Assembly: GCF_016756395.1 (NCBI RefSeq)
Contig: NZ_AP018365.1
Coordinates: 2,921,501-2,985,500, forward strand
Direction: 5' to 3'
DNA from: Streptomyces sp. SN-593
GTDB taxonomy: Bacteria; Actinomycetota; Actinomycetes; Streptomycetales; Streptomycetaceae
DNA: 64,000 nt
Of the stretch, positions 25,153-34,545 are shown piece after piece (position 1 is the first letter of the stretch; each line of letters begins with the position of its first letter). The notes beneath the pieces are model-generated. The model ran no database searches and was not told the origin of the DNA. It was given only the letters and a program-made list of their open reading frames with translations. Both the position numbers and the translations under genes were made by a program.

Positions 25153-28097
25153 CGCGTCGCGCGTTCCAGGGCGACCAGGACCGACTCGTACGGCTCCCCG
25201 GTGGCGTGCTCCATGGCCAGCTCGCACATCCGGTCCGCCGACAGGTGGGCGCCGAAGGCGCGGCCGGCGACCTCCTCGGCCTCGGGGCGGGTGGCAGCCG
25301 CGGTCAGCGGCTCGTGGACGGTGCCCCGGTCGCCGGCGAACCCGCAGCACCCGGCGTCGTCGGGGACGACCACCTCCCGCGCGCAGGCGCGGGCGACGGT
25401 CTCCAGCGCGCTCGCGCCGAGGCCGTCCCCGCCGAGGCGGACCGCCGCGCAGGTGGGGTGGAGCACCGCGCAGTCCACCGGCCCGGTCGCGGTGAGCTTG
25501 GGCAGGAGCTGGGCAGCCGTCCAGGCCACCGCGTCCAGGACCGTCAGCTCGCCGTGCAGCTCACGGTTGGCGTCGGTGAGGTGGGGCACCACGTCGCGGG
25601 CGAGCCCGAGCGCGCAGGACTGGGCGTCCACGACCACGGGCAGCCGCCCGCCGCCGGTCCACGCCCAGGCGTGCTCCACCACCCGGTTCGCCATCACCGC
25701 GTGGCCGGCGTCGTACCCCCCGGCGTACCAGGCCGTGCCGCAGCAGGTGCGGGTGACGTCGGGCGGGATCCACACCGGCTGGCCGGCCCGCTCGGCGAGG
25801 GCCACCAGCGCGTGCACCACCCAGCCGCGGCCGGTACCGGACGGCGGCCCGAAGATCCGGTTGGCGCAGGAGGGCAGGTAGACCGCGGCGGCGCCCTGGC
25901 GTTCGGTGCGCGGCAGGCGCGGCGCGGGGCCGGGGGTCTCCGGCGGCCACCCGGGCAGCGCTGCGGCGCGCAGCGCGCGGCGGGCCGGCGCGGTCGCGGC
26001 GGCGAGCGGACGGTCGCCGGCCCGGTCGCGTACGGCGCCGACCGCGGCCAGGCCCGCGCGTACCGCCCGCTGCGCGCTGCGCCAGTGGGTGGCGAGCGAG
26101 ACGGCGGCACGCTGCTCGGCGGGGGTGTGCCGGGTCCGCCGGGCCTCCCTCATCAGCGCGCCGGTGTCGATGCCGACCGGGCAGGCGGCCGCGCACAGCG
26201 AGTCCCCGGCGCAGGTGTCCATCGCGTCGTGGCCGTAGGCGTCCAGCAGCGCGCGCAGCACCGGCGAGCCGGCCGGCTGCCGGGCCATCTCGCGGCGCAG
26301 CGCGATCCGCTGCCGCGGGGTGGTGGTCAGGTCCCGGCTGGGGCAGACCGGTTCGCACAGGCCGCACTCGGTGCAGGGGTCGGCCGCCTCCCCGGTGGCC
26401 GGGAGGGTCTTCAGGCCGCGCAGGTGGCCGCGCGGGTCCTGGTCGAGGACCACCCGGGGGGCGAGGATGCCGCCGGGGTCGAGCAGCGCCTTGACCCGCC
26501 ACATCAGGGCGGTGGCGCGCGCACCCCACTCCAGTTCCAGGAACGGGGCGAGGTTGCGCCCGGTGCCGTGCTCGGCCTTCAGGGAGCCGTCGAACTGCTC
26601 GGTGACGGTGTGGCAGAAGTCGTCCACGAAGGCGGCGTAGCGCTCCACGTCGGCCGGGTCGGCGGCGTCGAAGGCGAGCAGGAAGTGCAGGTTGCCGTGG
26701 GCGGCGTGGCCGGCCACGGCCGCGTCGAAGCCGTGCCGCTCCTGGAGCGCCAGCAGTTCCGTGCACGCCTCGGCGAGCCGGTCGGGCGGCACCGCGAAGT
26801 CCTCGGTGACCAGGGTGGTGCCCGGCGGCCGGCTGCCGCCGACCGCGGTGGTGAAGGCCCCGCGCAGCCGCCACAGCCGGCCGATCGTGCCGGGGTCGCG
26901 GCTGAAGGAGTTGTCCGCCGAGGGGACCGGCGCGACGAGCCCGAGGTCGTCGCAGACCCGGCGCGCGGCGCGCTCGTACGCGGCCAGCTCGGTCTCGTCC
27001 GCGGCCCGGAACTCCACCAGCAGCGCCGCGCACCCGGTCGGCAGCCGCTGCCAGTCGGCCGGCGCGCCGGGCACGGCCGCGGACGCGGCCAGCACGTGGC
27101 CGTCCATCAGCTCGACGGCCTCGGCACCGGCCTGCGCGAACTGCGCCGCGGCGGCCGCCGCGGCGGCCAGCGAGGGGAAGAAGAGCAGTCCGGCGGTGGC
27201 GGCGGCCCGGGCCGGCAAGGTGGCGTAGACGGCCTCGGCGACGAAACCGAGGGTGCCCTGCGAGCCGATCATCAGCCCGCGCAGGATCTGCGCCGGGGTC
27301 TCGGCGTCGAGGAAGGCGTCCAGCCGGTAGCCGCTGGTGTTCTTGATCGCGTGCTTGGCGCGGATACGGGCGGCCAGCGCCGGATCGCCCTCGATCTCGT
27401 CCCTCAGGTCCAGCAGGCCCTGGTAGAGGTCGGGTTCGGCGGCGGCCAGCGCCGCGTCGGCGTCGGGGTCGGCGGTGTCCACCACGGTCCCGGACGCCAG
27501 CACCGCGGTGAGCGAGACGACGGTGCGGTAGGAGTCGCGGGTGGTGCCCGCGGCCGTCCCGGAGGCGTTGTTCGCCAGTACCCCGCCGACGGTCGCGGCG
27601 CCCGCGCTCGCCGGGTCGGGCCCCAGCACCCGGCGGTGCCGGGCGAGCGCGGCGTTCACCCTGGCCAGCACGGTCCCCGGCAGCACCCGCGCCCGCGCCC
27701 CGCCGGCCTCGACCTCGACCCCGCCGAAGTGGCGCCGCACGTCCACGAGGATGTCCTCGCCCTGCGCCTGCCCGTTCAGGCTGGTGCCGGCCGCCCGGAA
27801 GACCAGGTTGCGGCGGTGCTCGCGGGCGTACCCCATCAGCTTGACGACGTCCTGCACGCTGTCGGGGACCACCACGGCCTGCGGCACGAAGCGGTACGGG
27901 CTCGCGTCGCAGGCGTAGCGCACCAGGTCGGAGACGCCGCCGAGCACCTTGCCCGGGCCGAGCAGCGTTTCGAGGTCGGTGCGCAGCCCGGGCGGGGTGC
28001 CGCCCGCGCGGGCCTCCTCGACCCGGTCGGGCGCCGGCCGCGCGTGCTGGACGGGGGCGGGCCGCCGCCGGCTCCCCTTCGGGTCACGCTTGGGCAT
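25140..28097 (-). CDS. FAD-linked dehydrogenase fused to GlpC-like Fe-S domain
   Basis: 985 residues. N-terminal PCMH-type FAD-binding domain (about 40-270: FRAAGTSLNGQAQGEDILVD, GATVGGVLANNASGT), FAD-oxidase C-terminal domain (to about 540: HAAHGNLHFLLAF, KAEHGTGRNLAPFLE), a bacterial ferredoxin-like pair CTECGLCEPVCP and CAGDSLCAAACPVG, then a GlpC/DUF224-like domain with the two CCG motifs (RTCCGTAW, AGCCGFAG). This is the long single-chain D-lactate/2-hydroxyglutarate dehydrogenase architecture (Dld-II/YdiJ). It probably feeds electrons from a 2-hydroxyacid to the quinone pool. The ATG at 28097 begins MPKRDPKGSRR. Monocistronic. Confidence 0.88.
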   Translation of the reverse strand: MPKRDPKGSRRRPAPVQHARPAPDRVEEARAGGTPPGLRTDLETLLGPGKVLGGVSDLVRYACDASPYRFVPQAVVVPDSVQDVVKLMGYAREHRRNLVFRAAGTSLNGQAQGEDILVDVRRHFGGVEVEAGGARARVLPGTVLARVNAALARHRRVLGPDPASAGAATVGGVLANNASGTAAGTTRDSYRTVVSLTAVLASGTVVDTADPDADAALAAAEPDLYQGLLDLRDEIEGDPALAARIRAKHAIKNTSGYRLDAFLDAETPAQILRGLMIGSQGTLGFVAEAVYATLPARAAATAGLLFFPSLAAAAAAAAQFAQAGAEAVELMDGHVLAASAAVPGAPADWQRLPTGCAALLVEFRAADETELAAYERAARRVCDDLGLVAPVPSADNSFSRDPGTIGRLWRLRGAFTTAVGGSRPPGTTLVTEDFAVPPDRLAEACTELLALQERHGFDAAVAGHAAHGNLHFLLAFDAADPADVERYAAFVDDFCHTVTEQFDGSLKAEHGTGRNLAPFLELEWGARATALMWRVKALLDPGGILAPRVVLDQDPRGHLRGLKTLPATGEAADPCTECGLCEPVCPSRDLTTTPRQRIALRREMARQPAGSPVLRALLDAYGHDAMDTCAGDSLCAAACPVGIDTGALMREARRTRHTPAEQRAAVSLATHWRSAQRAVRAGLAAVGAVRDRAGDRPLAAATAPARRALRAAALPGWPPETPGPAPRLPRTERQGAAAVYLPSCANRIFGPPSGTGRGWVVHALVALAERAGQPVWIPPDVTRTCCGTAWYAGGYDAGHAVMANRVVEHAWAWTGGGRLPVVVDAQSCALGLARDVVPHLTDANRELHGELTVLDAVAWTAAQLLPKLTATGPVDCAVLHPTCAAVRLGGDGLGASALETVARACAREVVVPDDAGCCGFAGDRGTVHEPLTAAATRPEAEEVAGRAFGAHLSADRMCELAMEHATGEPYESVLVALERATRERP

Positions 28098-28329
28098 CCG
28101 TTCCTCCGGTCAGGGGATCGTCACACCGCTTCGCACACCGTTCCTCACGCTGTTCCGCTCGCTGTCACGCCCACCTCCGCGCCCGCCGCGCCGGCGGTGG
28201 ACCGGTCCGAGGGCCGTCCGTGAACCGGTCCGTGGACCCGTCCGTGAACCGGCCCGTGGACATCGGTGGGTACGCCGGATCGTGCGGGGGCGCGCCCACC
28301 TCGATGGGCATCCTTGCACCTTTAGCACC

Positions 28330-29031
28330 CTATGCCCCGCTGCCGGACGCCGCGCGCGAACCGGTCAGCGAGGCGTACACCACGACGTTCGCCGAGTACG
28401 CCTGGCGGGCGCTGTCGAAGTCGCCGCCGCAGGTGATCAGCCGCAGCTCGGGGCGGTTCGCCGCGTCGGAGCCGTAGACCCGGGTCGCGTCGAAGTGGTC
28501 CTTCGGGACCACCTCCACCGCCTCCACCGAGAAGTCCGCGACGGAGTGGTCCGCCCGGGTCACCGCCACCAGCGCGCCCGGTCTGACCGTGCTCAGCGGG
28601 AAGAAGACCGCCGGCCCGGTCTCGGTGTCCACGTGGCCGACGATCAGCGCCGCGCCGGCGGCCCCCGGGGTCGGGCCGCCGGTGTACCAGCCGGCCACCT
28701 GCGGGGTCGAGTACGGCGGCGGGTCGATCGTGCCGTCGGTCAGGCCGCGCCCGACGAGGTCGGCGTGCAGCCCGATCGAGCCGATGTCGAGCCGGACCGG
28801 GTCGGACGCGGGCAGCGGGACATGCGCCGCGTACAGGTGCGGCGGGTGGTCCCGCGCGGCGGCGGCCCGAGGGCCGCCGGCCCCGGCGGTCCCGGTGCCG
28901 CCGCCGGAACCCTGGCCGACCAGCCAGGCCGCCAGCAGGAGCAGCCCGACCGCGAGGGCCGTCCACGTCCTGCCGTCGGCCCTGGCCCGGGTGTCGGCCC
29001 GTACCGCCCGCGCGTCCGCCCCTTCGGCCAT
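28330..29031 (-). CDS. class F sortase
   Basis: 233 residues. A single N-terminal membrane anchor (about 24-40), then an Ala/Gly-rich spacer and the sortase beta-barrel with catalytic His in VGHVDTETGPAVFF and catalytic Cys in RLITCGGDFD; the following SARQAYSANVVVYASL segment is typical of class F. Sortases link surface proteins to the cell envelope. The ATG starts 6 bp after a secreted protein gene, so the two form an operon. No classic LPxTG substrate is encoded beside it. Confidence 0.9.
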   Translation of the reverse strand: MAEGADARAVRADTRARADGRTWTALAVGLLLLAAWLVGQGSGGGTGTAGAGGPRAAAARDHPPHLYAAHVPLPASDPVRLDIGSIGLHADLVGRGLTDGTIDPPPYSTPQVAGWYTGGPTPGAAGAALIVGHVDTETGPAVFFPLSTVRPGALVAVTRADHSVADFSVEAVEVVPKDHFDATRVYGSDAANRPELRLITCGGDFDSARQAYSANVVVYASLTGSRAASGSGA

Positions 29032-29037
29032 GCCGGG

Positions 29038-29730
29038 TCAGCCGCGGGCCGTGCCGCGGCGCCGGTAGAGCGCGAGCCCGGCCAGACCGGCCGCCGCGAC
29101 ACCGCCGGTGACCAGCAGCGGGCCGGCGCTGCCGCCGGCTTCGGCCGGACCGGCCGCGAGCTGCTCCGCGCCGGCGTCGCGCACGGCGAGCCGCCGGGCC
29201 TCGCCGCCCCCGCCGGCCGGCACCGGGCGGATCGGGTCGGTCGGCGTGAGACCGCCGTCGCTCTCGCTGCTGCCGCCGCTGACGGTGACGGACGCGCTGG
29301 CGGAGCTGGAGCCGTCCTCGCAGCGCACCGCGATCGTGTAGGAGCCCTGGACCGCGGTGGACTTGATGAACGCGTCGCCGTCCATGCCGTCGCCGCTGCC
29401 GGACGGGGACAGGGTCACGGTGTCGACGAACACGTCGGCGCTGGCCGTCGCGGTCTTCCCGGCCTTGCAGGAGGTCGCGAGGTGGAGGGAGACCACGCCG
29501 CCGGGGGCGACGGTGCGCGGCGAGACGTCCATGCCGCCCGCGTCGGACGACGAGCTGCCGGTCGAACTCGACGAACTCGACGAGCTGGACGAACTGCTCG
29601 ACGAGGAGCTGCCCGACCCTCCCCCGCCGTCGTCGGCGGCAGCCGGCTTCGGCAGTCCGGAGACGCCGCCCACGGCGAGCACGGCGACGGCGCCGGCGGC
29701 AGCGACGGCGGGCAGTTTCAGACCAAACAT
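29038..29730 (-). CDS. secreted/anchored protein paired with sortase
   Basis: 230 residues from the ATG at 29730 (CGGAGG 8 nt upstream). Signal peptide (1-32, ending PAAA), a poly-Ser tract of about 17 residues near position 45, then a beta-rich region with Cys pair (SCKAGKTAT and RCEDGSSS), and a C-terminal membrane helix (about 203-222) followed by ALYRRRGTARG. The layout, signal, variable stalk, hydrophobic tail and basic end, is that of a sorted surface protein, but no LPxTG-like motif precedes the helix. Probably retained as a membrane protein or sorted by an atypical motif. Confidence 0.78.
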   Translation of the reverse strand: MFGLKLPAVAAAGAVAVLAVGGVSGLPKPAAADDGGGGSGSSSSSSSSSSSSSSSSTGSSSSDAGGMDVSPRTVAPGGVVSLHLATSCKAGKTATASADVFVDTVTLSPSGSGDGMDGDAFIKSTAVQGSYTIAVRCEDGSSSASASVTVSGGSSESDGGLTPTDPIRPVPAGGGGEARRLAVRDAGAEQLAAGPAEAGGSAGPLLVTGGVAAAGLAGLALYRRRGTARG

Positions 29731-29895
29731 GAGGACCTCCGCTCGGCCGGGAGCGGGGGCCCGCGCCCGGTGCTTACGAAGATTCCGCCGCCCGCCGCCG
29801 CCCGCACTCCGGGCGGCGGCCCAGTGGCCCATCAGGGTGATCGTCGGTCTACGGAGCGTAAAGACCGCGCGTCCGGGCCATAGGGGCCCGCCCGG

Positions 29896-30675
29896 TCAGA
29901 TCTCGGCGACCAGGTCCGCGATCGAGTCGACCACCCGGGACGGGCGGAAGGGGTAACGGTCGATGTCCGGCAGCGTGGTCAGGCCGGTGAGCACCAGGAA
30001 CGTCTCCATGCCGGACTCCAGCCCGGCCAGCACGTCGGTGTCCATCCGGTCGCCGATCATCGCGCTGGTCTCGGAGTGGGCGCCGATGACGTTCAGCCCG
30101 GCCCGCATCATCAGCGGGTTCGGCTTGCCCACGAAGTAGGGGTCCTTGCCGGTCGCCTTGGTGATCAGCGCCGCCACCGAGCCCGCGGCCGGCAGCACGC
30201 CCTCCGGGGAGGGGCCGGTCTGGTCGGGGTTGGTGCAGATGAAGCGGGCGCCGCCGTTGATCAGCCGGATCGCCTTGGTCAGCGCCTCGAAGCTGTAGGT
30301 GCGGGTCTCGCCGAGCACCACGTAGTCCGGGTCGTGGTCGGTCAGCACGTAGCCGACGTCGTGCAGCGCCGTGGTCAGGCCCGCCTCGCCGATGACGTAG
30401 GCGGTGCCGCCCGGCCGCTGGTCGTCCAGGAACTTCGCGGTGGCCAGCGCCGACGTCCAGATGTTGCCCACCGGGACGTGCAGGCCCATCCGGGTCAGCC
30501 GGGCGTGCAGGTCGCGCGGGGTGTAGATGGAGTTGTTCGTCAGCACCAGGAACGGCTTGCCCGACTCCTTCAGGCCCGTCAGGAACGCGTCCGCACCGGG
30601 GATGGGGGTGCCTTCGTGGATCAGCACCCCGTCCATGTCGGTGAGCCACGACTCAATCGGCTTGCGTGTCGACAC
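29896..30675 (-). CDS. HAD-IIA family phosphatase (NagD-like)
   Basis: 259 residues from the GTG at 30675 (CAGGAG upstream). HAD motifs: DMDGVL (14-19, nucleophile and acid), LTNNS (44-48), the Lys in VGKPNPLMM and GDRMDTDVLAG. The C2-type cap places it in HAD-IIA (NagD/p-nitrophenylphosphatase). Members dephosphorylate nucleotides or sugar phosphates; specificity cannot be read. It is single, divergent from the Gfo/Idh/MocA gene. Confidence 0.92.
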   Translation of the reverse strand: MSTRKPIESWLTDMDGVLIHEGTPIPGADAFLTGLKESGKPFLVLTNNSIYTPRDLHARLTRMGLHVPVGNIWTSALATAKFLDDQRPGGTAYVIGEAGLTTALHDVGYVLTDHDPDYVVLGETRTYSFEALTKAIRLINGGARFICTNPDQTGPSPEGVLPAAGSVAALITKATGKDPYFVGKPNPLMMRAGLNVIGAHSETSAMIGDRMDTDVLAGLESGMETFLVLTGLTTLPDIDRYPFRPSRVVDSIADLVAEI

Positions 30676-30849
30676 GGGTCGCTCCTGTCCTGGGTACCAC
30701 CTGACCGCCTGAGACGCACCAAGCGTAGCCGGGGCGGGTGGCGCCGCCGCCCGCCGGGCGGACCGGCCGCCGCCGGGCTCGCGCGGCCGGCGCGCGCCCC
30801 GGGCGCCCCCGGCGCGGCGCGTGCCGCGGGCAGTGCGAGAGTGGCGGGC

Positions 30850-31911
30850 ATGAGCACTCCCCCGCCGCTGCGCGTCGGCCTGGTCGGGTACGGCCCGGCC
30901 GGGGCGTTCTTCCACGCACCGCTGATCGCCGCGACGCCCGGCCTGGTCCTGGACACGATCGTCACCGCCGACCCGGGGCGCCGGGCCGCGGCGGGCTCCG
31001 AGCACCCGGGCGTCCGCTTCGCCGACCGCGCGGCCGACCTGTGGGGGCGGGCCGGGGAACTCGACCTGGTGGTGCTCGCCTCCCCCAACCGCACCCACGT
31101 GCCGCTGGCCACCGAGGCGCTGGAGGCCGGGCTGCCGGTGGTCGTGGACAAGCCGCTGGCCGGGACCGCCGCCGAGGCCCGTGCCCTCGCCGCGCTCGCG
31201 GACGCCCGCGGGCTGCTGCTCGGCGTCTTCCAGAACCGGCGCTGGGACGGCGACTTCCGCACCGTGCGCGACCTCGTCGAGCGGGGCGCGCTCGGCGAGG
31301 TGCGCCGCTTCGAGTCCCGCTTCGAACGGTGGCGCCCCCGGCTCAAGGGCGGCTGGCGCGAGTCGGGCGACCCGGCAGACATCGGAGGTCTGCTCTACGA
31401 TCTCGGCGCCCATCTCGTCGACCAGGCGCTCACCCTGTTCGGTCCGGCCGCGCTGGTCCACGCCGAGGCCGCCGCCGTGCGCCCGGGCGCGACCGCCGAC
31501 GACGACGCCTTCATCGCGCTCACCCACGCCTCCGGGGTCCGCTCCCACCTGTGGATGAGCGCCGTCACGCCCCGGCTCGGCCCGCGCTTCCGCGTGCTCG
31601 GCAGCACCGGCGGATACGTCGTGCACGGGCTGGACCCGCAGGAGGCCGACCTGCGCGCCGGGCGCCGCCCGGGCGACGGCGCGCCGTGGGGCGAGGTGCC
31701 GCCGGCCGGCTGGGGCACCGCCGGCACCGACGGCGCCGAGGCCGCGGTGCCCACGCTCCCCGGCGACTACCCCGCCTTCTACGCGGCCGTGGCGGCGGCG
31801 CTGCGCGCGGGCACCGCCGCGCCGGTCACCGCGCACGAGGCCGCCGCGGCCCTGGACGTCATCGAGGCCGCCCACCGCTCCGCGGCGACCGGCGGGACCG
31901 TACGGCTCTGA
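30850..31911 (+). CDS. Gfo/Idh/MocA-family oxidoreductase
   Basis: 353 residues from the ATG at 30850. N-terminal Rossmann fold with GLVGYGPAGAFF (9-20) and the EKP-type motif DKPLAGTAAEA (about 98-108), then an alpha/beta C-terminal substrate domain (GGLLYDLGAHLVDQAL). NAD(P)-dependent sugar or inositol dehydrogenases carry this fold; the substrate is unknown. It is convergent with the FAH gene downstream. A 7-bp inverted repeat (gaccggc/gccggtc) brackets the 62-bp gap. Confidence 0.9.
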   Translation: MSTPPPLRVGLVGYGPAGAFFHAPLIAATPGLVLDTIVTADPGRRAAAGSEHPGVRFADRAADLWGRAGELDLVVLASPNRTHVPLATEALEAGLPVVVDKPLAGTAAEARALAALADARGLLLGVFQNRRWDGDFRTVRDLVERGALGEVRRFESRFERWRPRLKGGWRESGDPADIGGLLYDLGAHLVDQALTLFGPAALVHAEAAAVRPGATADDDAFIALTHASGVRSHLWMSAVTPRLGPRFRVLGSTGGYVVHGLDPQEADLRAGRRPGDGAPWGEVPPAGWGTAGTDGAEAAVPTLPGDYPAFYAAVAAALRAGTAAPVTAHEAAAALDVIEAAHRSAATGGTVRL

Positions 31912-31973
31912 CCGGCCGGGGAACCGGGACGCGCGCGGAGCGGGAAGCCGGGACGCGCCGGTCGGGGCGGCGG

Positions 31974-32828
31974 CTACGCGGCGCCGAACTCCTGGCGCTG
32001 GCGGCCGAGTCCGTCGATGCTCAGCTCGACGACGTCCCCGGGCCGGAGGTACGGCTTGGGGTCGGGTCGGCCGAGCGCGACCCCGGCGGGGGTGCCGGTG
32101 TTGATCACGTCCCCCGGGTAGAGCGTCATGAACTGGCTGAGGTAGCGCACCACCTCGGCCACCGGGAAGATCTGGTCCGCGGTCGAGCCGTCCTGCTTCA
32201 GCTCGCCGTTCACCCACAGCCGCAGCGGCAGCGCCTGCGGGTCGGGCACCTCGTCCGCGGTGACCAGCCACGGGCCGAGCGGGTTGAACGTCTCGCAGTT
32301 CTTCCCCTTGTCCCACTGGCCGCCGCGCTCGGTCTGGAAGGCCCGCTCGGACACGTCGTGCGCCACCGTGTAGCCCGCGACGGCGGCCATGGCCTCCTCG
32401 TGCGAGGCGGCGTACCGCAGCTCGCGCCCGATGACGACCGCCAACTCGACCTCCCAGTCGGTCTTCTCGCTGCCCCGCGGCACCAGCACCGTGTCGTCGG
32501 GGCCGACCACGGTGTCCGGCGCCTTCATGAACACCACGGGCTCGGCGGGCGGCCGGGCGCCGGTCTCGGCGGCGTGGTCGTGGTAGTTCAGCCCGATGCA
32601 GACGATCTTGCCGATCCCGGCCAGCGGCGGGCCGACCCGCTCGGCCGGATCCAGCGCGGGCAGCGCGCCCCCGGCCTGCGCCGCGGCGATCCGGGCGAGC
32701 GCGGCCGGGTCGGCGAGCAGCGCCCCGTCGATCTCGGGCACGATCCCGCCGAGGTCCCGCCGTACGCCCTCGTGGTCCAGCAGGGCCGGGCGTTCCGCCC
32801 CGGCGGGTCCGACGCGCAGCAGCTTCAC
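31974..32828 (-). CDS. fumarylacetoacetate hydrolase family protein
   Basis: 284 residues from the GTG at 32828 (GGGAG 7 nt upstream). FAH hallmarks: KIVCIGLNYHDHAAET (about 74-89), metal-ligand glutamates in DWEVELAVVIGRE (about 126-138), VAHDVSERAFQ, and GDVINTGTPAGVALG. These enzymes cleave or hydrate 2-oxo acids in aromatic or sugar-acid catabolism (for example HpcE, acylpyruvase or 2-keto-3-deoxy-acid hydratases). No pathway neighbour is present, so the reaction stays unresolved. Confidence 0.9.
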   Translation of the reverse strand: MKLLRVGPAGAERPALLDHEGVRRDLGGIVPEIDGALLADPAALARIAAAQAGGALPALDPAERVGPPLAGIGKIVCIGLNYHDHAAETGARPPAEPVVFMKAPDTVVGPDDTVLVPRGSEKTDWEVELAVVIGRELRYAASHEEAMAAVAGYTVAHDVSERAFQTERGGQWDKGKNCETFNPLGPWLVTADEVPDPQALPLRLWVNGELKQDGSTADQIFPVAEVVRYLSQFMTLYPGDVINTGTPAGVALGRPDPKPYLRPGDVVELSIDGLGRQRQEFGAA

Positions 32829-32916
32829 AGGTGCACTCCCTACGTGACGTGGTCGAGCGGTCATCGGATGTCTTTCCCCGCATCCTCCCCGCGGGGTGCC
32901 GGGCCGTCAACACACG

Positions 32917-34410
32917 TCAGCCGCCCACCGCGTGCGAGACCGCGTAGATGAGCAGGCCCGCCAGCGCGCCGACCACCGTCCCGTTGATCCGGATGAACTG
33001 GAGGTCCCGCCCCACGTGCGCCTCGATCTTGCGCGAGGTCTGCTCCGCGTCCCACCCCGCGACGGTCTCGCTGATGAGCGAGGTGATCTCGTCCCGGTAG
33101 GTGGTGACGAGGTAGGTGGCCGCGTCCTCCAGCCACCCGTCCACCTTCGCCTGGAGCCGCGTGTCCACCGCCAGCCGCGCACCGAGCCCGAGCAGCGACG
33201 TCCGCGCCCGCCGCCGCAGCTCGCTGTGCTCGTCGTCCGCCGCGGCCACCACCATCGCCCGCACCGCGCCCCACGCGCTGGCGATGAGGTCCTGCACCTC
33301 GCTGCGCGCCAGGAGGTCCTTCTTCAGCCGCTCCACCCGCGCCCGGGTGTCCGGGTCGGACTGGAGCTCGGTGGCGAAGTCCCCGAGGAAGCGGTCCACC
33401 GCGCCCCTCGCCGGGTGCCCCGGGGAGTCCCGCATCTCGGTGACGAAGCGCAGCAGCTCCTTGTAGACCCGCTCGCCGATCCGGCGGTCGACGAACCGCG
33501 GCGTCCACCCGGGCGCCCCGCCCTGCACGGCCACCATGACGGAGTCGCCGTGCTCCACCAGCCAGTCGTGGGCGCGCACGCACACCAGGTCCACCAGCCG
33601 CCGGTGGCCGCCGTCGGCGACGACCCGCTCCAGCAGCCTGCCCAGGCCCGGCGCGATCTCCTGCGCCTCGGCCCGCCGGGTGATCGCCTCGCCGACGACC
33701 GCCTGCACGTCGGAGTCGCGCAGCACCCGCAGCGCGCCGCGCAGCGCGGCCGACGCCTGCTCGGTGACCTTGTCGGCGTTGGCCGGCTCCGCCAGCCACC
33801 CGCCCAGCCGCGACCCGATCCCGACCGCGCGCAGCCGGGCCCGCACCACGTCGGAGGACAGGAAGTTCTCGCCGACGAAGTCGCCGAGGCTCGCGCCCAG
33901 GGCGTCCTTCTTCGTCGGGATGATCGCGGTGTGCGGAATGGGCAGGCCCAGCGGGCGGCGGAAGAGCGCGGTGACCGCGAACCAGTCGGCGAGGGCGCCG
34001 ACCATGCCCGCCTCCGCGGCCGCCGACACGTATCCCGCCCAGCCGCCCGCGCCGTGCGCCGCGGCCCACTTCGCCAGGGCGTACACCACGGTGGCGACCA
34101 GCAGGAAGCCGGTCGCGATCAGCTTCATCCGGCGGACGCCGGCCCGCCGCGCCTCGTCCGGGTCCGCCCCCGGGCCGCCGCCGCCCGCCGGAACGCGCGC
34201 CCGCGGCCCGGGGCCGGGGCCCGCGCCGGGGCGCGCCACCGCGGCCGCCCGGACGCCCCCGTCCCCGCCCGCACCCGCACCCGCACCCGCACCCGCACCC
34301 ACCGCGCGGCCGGTACCGCGGACACCGCCCACGTCACCCACGTCACCCACGTCAGCCACACCCCCCGCGTCGCCTGTGCCGCCCGTGCCGTCCACTCGCC
34401 CCGTCTCCAT
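32917..34410 (-). CDS. DUF445 membrane protein
   Basis: 497 residues if translation begins at the ATG at 34410 (GGTGGAG just upstream); the core begins at RRMKLIATGFLLV near residue 95. DUF445 features: an N-terminal membrane segment, AGMVGALADWFAVTALFRRPLGLPIPHTAIIP, a long cytoplasmic helical middle and a C-terminal membrane helix (TVVGALAGLLIYAVSHA). Function unknown. The first 90 residues are a low-complexity region of GTG, DVG, AGA and Pro-Gly runs encoded by microsatellite-like DNA. Note that the frame stays open far upstream, so the start is by inference. Confidence 0.8.
   Translation of the reverse strand: METGRVDGTGGTGDAGGVADVGDVGDVGGVRGTGRAVGAGAGAGAGAGGDGGVRAAAVARPGAGPGPGPRARVPAGGGGPGADPDEARRAGVRRMKLIATGFLLVATVVYALAKWAAAHGAGGWAGYVSAAAEAGMVGALADWFAVTALFRRPLGLPIPHTAIIPTKKDALGASLGDFVGENFLSSDVVRARLRAVGIGSRLGGWLAEPANADKVTEQASAALRGALRVLRDSDVQAVVGEAITRRAEAQEIAPGLGRLLERVVADGGHRRLVDLVCVRAHDWLVEHGDSVMVAVQGGAPGWTPRFVDRRIGERVYKELLRFVTEMRDSPGHPARGAVDRFLGDFATELQSDPDTRARVERLKKDLLARSEVQDLIASAWGAVRAMVVAAADDEHSELRRRARTSLLGLGARLAVDTRLQAKVDGWLEDAATYLVTTYRDEITSLISETVAGWDAEQTSRKIEAHVGRDLQFIRINGTVVGALAGLLIYAVSHAVGG
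34268..34357 (-). repeat. hexamer and nonamer microsatellites in DUF445 start region
   Basis: cccgca hexamers run at 34268-34300 and 9-bp units (cacccacgt) at 34328-34357. Both lengths are multiples of three, so slippage changes protein length, not frame. Confidence 0.7.
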
Positions 34411-34545
34411 CGGCTCCACCCGCGTATTCTCACCGCCACTGCCGTTCCGGGAACGTACGACGGGTTCCCGACGCCTCCCTCGCACCGCGCCTGCGCGGGG
34501 AGGACCCCCGAACAGCCTCCCGCACGACCCCAGGAGAACACCGCG

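Noticed and set aside
28098..28329. Small plus-strand ORF between the dehydrogenase and sortase genes
   Set aside because: Repetitive sequence, no ribosome site, and the frame runs into the sortase gene on the opposite strand.
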